In this document: one piece after another, positions 1 through 6,569 of the stretch
Numbering within the stretch: the stretch's first letter is position 1
How the letters are laid out: each line of letters begins with the position of its first letter
DNA from: CAVRZY01 sp963725415
Lineage (GTDB): Bacteria; Acidobacteriota; Terriglobia; Bryobacterales; Bryobacteraceae
Assembly (NCBI GenBank): GCA_963725415.1
Contig: CAVRZY010000208.1
Location: forward strand, 1 to 12,705
Direction of reading: 5' to 3'
Length of the DNA: 12,705 nt
Position numbers and translations under genes: made by a program
The notes under the pieces: generated by a model
Databases searched by the model: none
What the model was told of the DNA's origin: nothing
The model's input: the letters and a program-made list of their open reading frames with translations, nothing else

Positions 1-20
1 CTTCGGCCTAGCGGGTAGTG

Positions 21-200
21 TCAGGCCAGCTTGCGGTCGAACTTACATTGCGACTGGGTGGCCTGGATTTTCCCGCAGGCCAGGGCCGTGGTCTCAAAAA
101 CACGGTCACGACGGAATTCAGGCTTCTGGTAGGGCTTTTTTTTCACCGGGCACTCCGGACGCGCTCGGGCACCTGGTCGTGCCTGCCTGCTGTCGTTCAT
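21..200 (-). CDS. Short three-cysteine peptide, ETTALACGK type, possible modified-peptide precursor
   Basis: A 59-residue peptide is encoded from an ATG at 200. A longer frame exists from a TTG at 248, but the ATG is preferred because a weak purine-rich AGAG lies about 7 bases ahead and a promoter with a perfect -10 (277-282) gives a 70-base leader. The peptide is basic and polar, with no signal peptide or membrane segment. Its core reads KKPYQKPEFRRDRVFETTAL followed by ACGK, then nine residues between the last two cysteines (CGKIQATQSQC), and a basic tail. I recall similar short peptides with a Y-x-K-P...FET-x-ALACGK pattern from acidobacterial genomes, but could not check this. It is divergent from a JAMM metallopeptidase gene, which could act on it or be unrelated. 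A RiPP-like precursor is an inference: no maturase is visible in the window. The alternative is a small protein of unknown role. Confidence 0.55.
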   Translation of the reverse strand: MNDSRQARPGARARPECPVKKKPYQKPEFRRDRVFETTALACGKIQATQSQCKFDRKLA

Positions 201-276
201 GTGGATCTCTGGGTTGTTGGATTGATGAACCGTAACCAGGGCTTGCAATGATTAAGCTCCGTTCATCCCCGACACC

Positions 277-305
277 ATTATACCCCTACCGGACCGTCCT
301 GTTGA
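277..305 (-). promoter_or_regulatory. Sigma70-like promoter of the short peptide gene
   Basis: Read on the minus strand, TCAACA (305-300; 4 of 6 matches to TTGACA) is followed after 17 bases by a perfect TATAAT (282-277). Transcription would begin near 270, giving a leader of about 70 bases before the ATG at 200. This supports the 59-residue peptide as a real, separately transcribed gene. It also means that coding potential read on the plus strand through this area is probably spurious. Confidence 0.55.
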
Positions 306-400
306 GCGAGCATGGTACCATTCAAGTATGGGATCTGGGCGCGGAGGGTACTGTAAGTCCTAGGTCTAGACGCAATTATCGGGGAGATGGGCGAGGCGGA

Positions 401-845
401 GTGAGGCTTTCCGGGACCATTCGGATCGAGGCTGAGGCGTGGCAGACCATGCTGGCTCACGCCTGCCGTGGCTATCCGGTGGAGTGCTGCGGCGCCCTGT
501 TGGGGCGGCTGGATGCCGGGCAGAAGACGGTCACGCTGGCGGTTCCGTTGGAGAACAGGTTCCCGGGGCCGCAGCAAAGACGGTACGCCATCCAGCCGGA
601 GGACTTGCTGGAGGCGGACCGGGCGGCGCGGCGGCAGGGCCTGCGGCTGCTGGGAATCTACCATTCCCATCCGGATTGCGAGGCCTATTTTTCGGCGACG
701 GACTTGGAGAATTCCTGTCCCTGGTATTCCTTCGTGGTGCTGTCGATCCGGGGAGGCCGGTTCGATCACGCTCGCAGTTGGCGGCCCAATGCCGAGCAGA
801 GTGCGGCGGAAGAAGAAGGCTCGCGCACCCGGCCGGGCGCACTGA
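401..845 (+). CDS. JAMM/MPN+ (Mov34, M67-type) metallopeptidase, 3' end frame uncertain
   Basis: This is a small zinc-dependent JAMM-family isopeptidase or peptidase. From the GTG at 401 the domain starts at once (IRIEAEAW...). Glutamate 28 of the ECCGALLG block and the HSHP-x6-S-x2-D signature (H88, H90, S98, D101) give the full set of zinc ligands and catalytic residues, so it should be active. GTG 401 is chosen because the about 50 residues that could precede it (an ATG lies at 248) look non-coding and cover the divergent promoter region; GAGG lies 4 bases upstream. Bacterial relatives usually end soon after an acidic EEE-like stretch, reached here at about 809-817. The frame then stays open to 1720, antisense to the whole oxidoreductase gene, which is implausible as protein. 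A +1 correction near 818 ends it at 845, just short of the convergent oxidoreductase stop; the other frame ends at 867. The substrate is unknown. Family members release sulfur-carrier or ubiquitin-like conjugates, or process small peptides. Confidence 0.7.
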
Positions 846-853
846 AGCTGAGC

Positions 854-1999
854 TTACGCCGACCTGAGAAGTTCCTCCCAGGTGACCTCGCGTCCCGTGT
901 CCACGGCCATGCGGCCCAGCAGCGACGTCAGGGTACTTTCAGCGGCGCTGAGGCCCTGGTTGTAGGGCTGGCTGGTCAGGATTCGCGTAAGGAAGGCTTC
1001 GATCGCATCAATGGTGATCTCGCGCTTGGAATCGACTCGCAGGACGTCTTTGGCGTCGCGATGCCATTTGTAGTACTTGCGCTCGGTTTCCAGGATGCCT
1101 TCGGTGCCGAAGAACTGCTCCTTGACATCCCAGTGCTGCTTCACGGCCAACTGAGTGGCTACCAGCCAGCCAATCAGACCGCCGGGGTATTCGTAGGTGA
1201 TGTTGTAGTGGTCGCGGTTGTCCCCGAAGGCGCGCTTGCGGCGCCCGCCGGCGCCCCGGGCTTTCAGCGGATGGGCTTGGGCGAACCAGTTCAACACGTC
1301 CAGGCCGTGGCAATCTTGCTCGACGATGAAGTCTCCGGAAGTTTCCCGCCAGGCGCCCCATTGCCGGATCTTCTGCTCCTCGCTGGCGGGCGGGACGTTG
1401 GGCCGGTCCGAGGTCAGGCGGGTGCCCCCCAGGATCCAGTCGCTCTTCATCAGCAGGAGTTCGCCGAGCTGGCCGGAACGCAAGATTTTCTCGGCGGCCA
1501 GGTACTCGGGGCTGTAGCGCTGCTGGAAACCGAAGAAGATGGTCTTGGATTTGTCGGCCTGTTCGACGGCGCGCATCAGGCGCAAGACTCCCGGGACATC
1601 GGCGCCCGCGGGCTTTTCGCAGTAGATGTGCTTGCGCGCTTTCACCGCAGCTTCGAAGTGTTCGGGATGCAGATAGACCGGAGTGGCGATGAGCACGGCA
1701 TCGATGTCCGCCTGCCGTAGCAGTTCCTTGTAGTCCCGGTAGACCCGGGCCTGGTCGGCGGTCGGGATCTGGGTCTTGCCGAGGTCGATGCGGTCCGGAA
1801 AGATGTCGCAGATGGCGGCGATGCGCGCGCGAGGATCCTTGGCGAACAGCGTGCCCACGTAACGGCCGCGGCCGCCGGTGCCGATAATGCCCATGGCCAC
1901 GGCGGAATTGGCCTGCGAGCCAAAGGCTGTCTCCGGGGGGACCAGCAGGATGTTGGATGTCAGTGCAGCGACTGCGCCGCGTCTCGTAATGTCTGGCAT
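854..1999 (-). CDS. Gfo/Idh/MocA-family NAD(P)-dependent oxidoreductase, Tat-type leader
   Basis: A 381-residue sugar-type dehydrogenase. The ATG at 1999 is chosen for the GGAGG at 2008-2004, 4 bases upstream; the longer in-frame extension to 2098 only re-reads the receptor relic in another frame. Residues 5-24 carry a twin-arginine-like leader (TRRGAVAAL and a hydrophobic run), as in many secreted Gfo/Idh proteins of this phylum. The Rossmann dinucleotide motif GIIGTGGRG lies at about 37-45, the CEKP motif at 127-130 with the conserved lysine K129, and EQDCHGLDVLNW at 227-238 with H231 and D234 as likely catalytic or substrate residues. The C-terminal GFO_IDH_MocA alpha/beta domain runs to the end (VTWEELLRSA), so length and motifs indicate a complete enzyme. 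Probable role: periplasmic oxidation or reduction of a sugar, cyclitol or glycoside; the exact substrate cannot be told. It is convergent with the peptidase gene. Confidence 0.9.
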   Translation of the reverse strand: MPDITRRGAVAALTSNILLVPPETAFGSQANSAVAMGIIGTGGRGRYVGTLFAKDPRARIAAICDIFPDRIDLGKTQIPTADQARVYRDYKELLRQADIDAVLIATPVYLHPEHFEAAVKARKHIYCEKPAGADVPGVLRLMRAVEQADKSKTIFFGFQQRYSPEYLAAEKILRSGQLGELLLMKSDWILGGTRLTSDRPNVPPASEEQKIRQWGAWRETSGDFIVEQDCHGLDVLNWFAQAHPLKARGAGGRRKRAFGDNRDHYNITYEYPGGLIGWLVATQLAVKQHWDVKEQFFGTEGILETERKYYKWHRDAKDVLRVDSKREITIDAIEAFLTRILTSQPYNQGLSAAESTLTSLLGRMAVDTGREVTWEELLRSA

Positions 2000-2003
2000 A
2001 AAG

Positions 2004-2008
2004 CCTCC
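2004..2008 (-). promoter_or_regulatory. Ribosome binding site fixing the oxidoreductase start
   Basis: GGAGG on the minus strand sits 4 bases before the ATG at 1999. It decides against the longer in-frame start at 2098, whose extra 33 residues have no family resemblance and overlap receptor-relic sequence in another frame. A TATACT (2020-2015) just upstream resembles a -10 box but has no matching -35, so it is not called as a promoter. Confidence 0.65.
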
Positions 2009-2063
2009 GGTGCCAGTATATAAGAGGAACGTGGATCGTGGGAGGCGGACGTTGTGCGATCCA

Positions 2064-2718
2064 GAAAATGCCCACCACCACGAACTTCTGCGGAGCATCG
2101 ATGTTCTGGTTGGATTCCTTGACGAGCTTGGTGGAATTGTAGTTGGTAAGCCCAGCGAAGTCCTGCGAGTTCAGGATCCGAACCTCTTGCAGGTTCTTGC
2201 CGATGGTGTAGCTGGACAGGAAGCTCAAGCCGTGAGAGAACCGCTTGGTGACCTTGATTGACATTCCGTGGTACTGCTGCCGGCCTACGGGAACACTGTT
2301 GATGGAGACGCCGCTGAACTGCGGGTAGGTGTACATCAGGATCTGCCGCTGGATGGTCGCGCCGTTCAAGTCGAGGCCGTTGATCATGCGGTTGTAGCGC
2401 TCCAAGTTCCCGGATTCCGCATCCCAGCGCAGACCGACGTTCAAGGTCAGCTTGGAGCTCAGCTTCCAGTCATCCTGGACGAACCCGGCATAGTAGGAGT
2501 GCCTGTAAGACGGGTCGATGTTCTGGCGCACATACTTCTTGAAGCCAGCAGCCTCGACTGTGAATTCATATTTACCAGGAGCCAGGAAGGGCGTGCCAAA
2601 GCTGCCGCTGTCGTTGCTCTTGGCCGTTACGTGTGGACGAGACCCGCCTGGGATCCCGCTAAGGATGAAGTATGCACCCAACCACAGCGCTTCGGGCGGC
2701 TCCGTTCATGCTTTTCAT
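2064..2718 (-). pseudogene. Relic of an Oar-like TonB-dependent receptor with internal deletions
   Basis: Minus-strand remnants of a third receptor, shrunk from a usual 1100-1200 codons to about 218. An ATG at 2718, preceded by AGGAG (2732-2728), opens a signal-peptide-like start (MKSMNGAARSAVVGCIL), then the frame breaks near 2660-2680. Next comes the end of the carboxypeptidase-regulatory domain (TAKSND...TPFLAPGKYEFTVEAAGF). At about 2514-2522 it jumps to the barrel block NIDPSYRHSYYAGFVQDDW...GLRWD. At 2361-2369 it jumps again to NGATIQRQILMYTYPQFSG and a late barrel segment, ending at QKFVVVGIF (2064). Receptor 2 in this window carries the same blocks in the same order but with long stretches between them (at 10160-10260, 11850-12020 and 12640 to the end), which shows what was lost. 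Both major internal junctions keep the reading frame. The relic lies directly upstream of, and co-oriented with, the oxidoreductase gene. Confidence 0.85.
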
Positions 2719-2792
2719 TCCGAGCGGCTCCTGCGAGCCACTGAGACGCCCCGCCCCTCCAACGCTTCGCAGGTCTCTGGCCAATCGCCTGG

Positions 2793-2919
2793 TGTCAAGG
2801 CAAAATAGAAAGTTCCTATTCCATCCCTCCAGCTTGAGGGCTGTTAAGAGGAACTTTCTACTTTGCCCATATAGGAACTTCTTACATTGCCGCGACAGAC
2901 GCTCTCGCCGCAGTTGACA
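2793..2919. mobile_element. Inverted and direct 22-bp repeat cluster, remnant IS21-like ends or MITE
   Basis: Three related 22-base units occur. Unit A (2799-2820, plus) reads ggcaaaatagaaagttcc then tatt. Unit B (2846-2867) is its inverted copy with 20 of 22 positions matching. Unit C (2870-2891) lies in the same orientation as B with 17 of 22 matching B. The cluster is bounded by TGTCAA (2793-2798) and its reverse complement TTGACA (2914-2919). Multiple terminal repeats of about 20 bp and TG...CA tips are typical of IS21-family elements, so this may be a transposase-less remnant or a MITE-like derivative. No transposase gene and no clear target duplication (cctgg against caaag) are visible, so family assignment is an inference. 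A and B could also fold into a hairpin with a 25-base loop. Confidence 0.55.
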
Positions 2920-2941
2920 CAAAGCAAAGAGGGAGTATAAT
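2914..2941 (+). promoter_or_regulatory. Consensus sigma70-like promoter of receptor 1 operon
   Basis: TTGACA at 2914-2919 and TATAAT at 2936-2941 are both perfect matches to the consensus hexamers, spaced by 16 bases. The expected transcript start near 2949 leaves a leader of about 70 bases before the ATG at 3020. The -35 hexamer coincides with the right tip of the 22-bp repeat cluster, so the promoter may be a hybrid of mobile-element end and resident -10. The leader contains a small hairpin (AACGGC/GCCGTT, 2972-2987). Confidence 0.75.
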
Positions 2942-3008
2942 GGCCTCTAACAGCGAGACCCAGGGGTTCGTAACGGCGGCTGCCGTTTAAGTCTTACCCC
3001 GGTCCGCC

Positions 3009-3013
3009 GGAGG
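3009..3013 (+). promoter_or_regulatory. Ribosome binding site of receptor 1
   Basis: GGAGG lies 6 bases before the ATG at 3020, the optimal distance. It fixes this as the start, which is directly followed by a clear signal peptide. Confidence 0.7.
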
Positions 3014-3019
3014 TGCGAG

Positions 3020-6000
3020 ATGAGACAAGCGAGAGCTTTTTGGCTGTGTTTGTTGTGCCTGGCGGTTCCCGCCGGGCTGTTGGCCCAGGGAGTGCAAGCC
3101 ACGATGACCGGCCGGGTCACTGACTCCACGGGCGCGGTGATTCCCAATGTGCGGGTGGAGGTCAAGAACACCGAGACCAACCAGATCACGCCCGTGGTCA
3201 CCGACGCGGTGGGCGTGTACACGGCCCCCTTCCTGCGTCCCGGCGCCTACAGCGTCAGCGTGGAAGCGCCGGGCTTCAAGACTTTCACGCGTGGCGGCCT
3301 GGTGCTCAACGTCAACGCGACCGTCGCGGTGGACATTACCCTGGAGGTGGGGGCGCAGTCCGACAAGATCACGGTCACCGAGGAGACGCCGCTGCTCGAA
3401 GACGGCCAAGGCCGATCGCGGCAGCCTCATCGACCGCGAGCGCGTCGCCGAACTGCCGCTCAACGGCCGCAACCCCTTCATGCTCGCCAAGATGGTGGCG
3501 GGGGTGAATTACAATGGCAACATCCTTTTCGAGCGCCCCTTCGACAACGGCGCCATTGCCCGCTGGAGCATCAATGGAGGCCTGTATCAGAACAACGACT
3601 TCCTGCTCGACGGGGCGCCCAACAATGCTCAGGCCGGCACCAACAACATCGCCTATGTGCCGCCGGTCGACGCCGTCCAGGAGTTCAAGATCCAGACCAA
3701 TTCCTATGACGCCCAATACGGGAAGACCAGTGGCGGCATCACGAATGTGTCGCTGAAAAGCGGTACCAACGCGTTGCATGGTACGGTCTACGAATTTGCG
3801 CGGCGCAAAGCCTGGGATGCCAACTCGTTCCAGAACAATGCGCAGGGCCTGCCTAAGGATGAACACTACCTGGACCAGTTCGGATGGGAGGTGGACGGAC
3901 CCTTCTACATCCCCAAGCTCTACGACGGGCGCAACAAGAGCTTCTTCCTGTTCCTTTACGAAGGTTACCGCGAAGGAACGCCGCGCCCACAGTTGCTTTC
4001 GACCCCGGCGCCGGAATTCGTGCAGGGCGATTTCAGCAAGCTGGTGAGTGCGCAAGGGAAACCAATCGTGATCTACGATCCGGGCACCGGCCGGGACGTC
4101 AACGGCACCTGGGTGCGCAATCCCTTCGCCGGCAACGTCATTCCCGGCAACCGAATCAGCCCGATTGGGCAGAAGCTTCTCGGCTTCTACCCCAAGCCGA
4201 ACACCACCACCCCCGGCCAGGACTACTCCCAGAGCAATTTCTTCTTCTCCGGCCCTCTAGCCCTCGATAAGGACAACTTCTACAACGTGGTCGTCAAGCT
4301 GGATCACCAATTCGGACAAAAGCACCACGTCTTCTTCCGCGCCGGCAGCAATGACCGCACCGAGATGGGCTACGACGGCGGCAATGGCATCCCCGGGCCG
4401 GGCCAATCCGGCTCGCTGCCGGAAAAACGCATCAATGACGCCTACGTGCTGGATTGGGTCGGAGTTCTGACGCCGCGCACGGTATTCAACGCTCGCGTGA
4501 GCTTCGCCCGCTACCTGGCCGAAGATCGCGGGGACCTGAACAAGGGGTTCGACTTGACCTCGCTGGGCTTTCCAGCAGCCACGGTGAGCCAGCTCAATGG
4601 CGGCGCCTACTTCGGCCGTTACGGTGTCAGCGACTACCAGAGCATGGGGCAATATCCCACCGGCGACATCACCAACACCTGGGCCTTCGCGCCGTCGGTA
4701 AACCACAACCGGCGCGGCCACTCCCTGAAAGCTGGCGCGGACCTGCGCTGGATCCAGTACATTTCGTACAACTATGGCTACCCATTCTACCTTTCATTCG
4801 ACCGTGGCTGGTCGCAAAGAGACTACACCGCCGGCGATGCTCTCAGCGGCAACAGCATTGCCACGATGCTGCTGGGTACCCCGAGCGGAGGCTACTCCGA
4901 CTTCAACAGCATTCCCACCTACCTGTACAAGTACTTCGCGCCCTATGTCCAGGACGACTGGAGAGTCAGCCGGAAGCTGACCCTGAACCTAGGGTTGCGC
5001 TGGGACTTGAACATTCCAGCCAACGAGCGTTTCAATCGCCTCAATCGCGGTTTCGATTCCAACGTGGTCAATCCCGTGGACAAGATGATCGACCGCACGG
5101 CTTTTCCCAACTTCCCGACACTGAAAGGCTCGCTCCTGTTTGCCGGGGTGAACGGCCAGCCGCCGCAAGCCGCCGACACTTACAGGAAGGCCATCCAGCC
5201 GCGGGTCGGCTTCGCTTACCAGATCACGAGCAAGTTGGTCGTGCGGGGCGGGTGGGGCCGCTACTACATGAATCCGAGCAACAGCTACCTGCAAAACTAT
5301 GGCTTCAGCTACTCCACCCCGATGGTCACCACCCTGGACGGAGGGCGGACAGGGATACCGAATCTGATCGCCAATCCCTTCCCGAACGGTATCAAGCTTC
5401 CGCCGGGCGCCTCGCTGGGTGCGCTCTCCTACCTGGGATCGGGCTTCAATTACGTGAATCCGGACTTCCGCCTGCCGTACGTCAACCAGTTCTCGCTGGG
5501 CTTCCAATACGAGCTGCCTTGGCACACCAAGGTCGAGGTCAGCTACGTCGGCAACCGCGGCAACGACGAGCAGACCAGCGCGTCTCTCAACTACTACTCC
5601 GCAGACCTCCGCAAACAGTGCAACCTGATGGAGGGCGGTAATCCGCTCTACTGCGACCAGCGGGTTCCCAACCCGTTCTATCAACTGGCGCCCTTCGCCG
5701 GCACTACGAACTACAGCAGCAGCACCATCGGCCGCACCTCGTTGTGGAACCCGTATCCCGAGTTCGGCAGCCTCACCACCCAGATGCGCAATGACGGCAA
5801 GACCTGGTACAACTCCCTGCAAGTCGTCTATGAGACCCGCATGAAGGGGGGCCTGAACCTGATGGCCAATTATACGCTGTCGAAGATGATGTATCGGAGT
5901 GGGTTCAACGACATTCAGAACGGAGTGCTGCAGCAAGGCATCTATCAATGGGACCGGCCGCACTCCCTGAACATCGCTACCGTCTACGCCTTGCCCTTCG

Positions 6001-6569
6001 GTCCGGGCAAGCACTGGTTGAACAGTTCGCATGGGTTCTGGAGCCGGCTCGTCGGTGGCTGGCAAAATACGGTGATGTTCCAATACCAGTCCGGGTGGCC
6101 CCAGGCGATGCCGAACGGGCTCTACCTGAAGCCGGCGGAGATCCAGAACATCGACTGGTCGGCTCCCACGATAAGGGGCTTTTCGCCCTGCGTGGCCAAA
6201 TGGAACGACAACAACACCATCACCCTACAGTCCTTCAGTGTGGCCGCGGGATGCACGGACTACAACTTCCTGATCGCGCCCCGGTATACGCCGTCGCGCT
6301 TCACGCCGAATTATGACTCCCGTCTGCGCACTCACGCGTTGCCCCTCGCGGATGTTTCGCTGAACAAAAGCACCAGGATCACGGAGAAGACCACGCTTCA
6401 GTTCCGTGCGGAGGCCTTCAACGTGACCAACACTTTCTGGTTGGGCCTGCAGCAATTCAATAGCAGCCTGACCAGCTCGACTTTCGGAACCATCAATAAG
6501 GGTGGGGTCTCGTTCGGCAATGGGAATCAGCCGCGGTATTTCCAGTTGGCGGTGAAGTTCCTATGGTAG
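3020..6569 (+). CDS. Oar-like TonB-dependent outer-membrane receptor (receptor 1), one frameshift
   Basis: A very large outer-membrane transporter of 1182 residues after correcting one base. A signal peptide (residues 1-22, ending GLLA before QG) precedes a carboxypeptidase-regulatory-like domain (about 27-110; GRVTDSTGAVIPN... PGAYSVSVEAPGF). A plug follows (LIDRERVAELPLNGRNPF; DAVQEFKIQTNSYDAQYG), then a long beta-barrel (FAPYVQDDW...LGLRWD; YELPWHTKVEVSYVGN) ending in a terminal aromatic strand, FQLAVKFLW. The first frame reads to about 3400 (LLEDGQ...) and then fails. Omitting G3401 yields LLETAKADRGSLIDRERV, the family sequence, and the frame stays open to the TAG at 6567. The gene is therefore either broken or carries a sequencing error. 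Its stop overlaps the start of the alpha-galactosidase gene, which suggests it imports or binds the glycan released by that enzyme. The substrate is not identifiable from sequence. Confidence 0.9.

Noticed and set aside
359..371. Overlapping CTAG palindromes CCTAGG and GTCTAGAC upstream of the peptidase start
   Set aside because: They are suggestive of a binding site but very short, with no recurrence at other promoters in the window.
248..1720. A single 490-residue plus-strand protein starting at 248
   Set aside because: Only the part from about 401 to 820 matches a known fold (JAMM). The first 50 residues overlie a divergent promoter region, and the last 300 are antisense to a well-conserved oxidoreductase gene with high-GC shadow composition.
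1008..2681. A 557-residue minus-strand fusion of receptor and other sequence
   Set aside because: Residues up to about 206 are the receptor relic; the rest is the oxidoreductase gene read out of frame (arginine- and proline-rich).
2776..2798. Promoter for the receptor relic using the left-tip TTGACA on the minus strand
   Set aside because: The hexamer is perfect, but 16-18 bases downstream there is only GACCTG-like sequence and no -10.
2799..2867. Rho-independent terminator formed by repeat units A and B
   Set aside because: The stem is AT-rich at its base with a 25-base loop and no T-run; a mobile-element end explains the symmetry and the third copy better.
3395..3405. Programmed ribosomal frameshift in receptor 1
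   Set aside because: There is no slippery heptamer and no evident downstream pseudoknot, and such shifts are not known for this family. A simple indel or sequencing error is sufficient.
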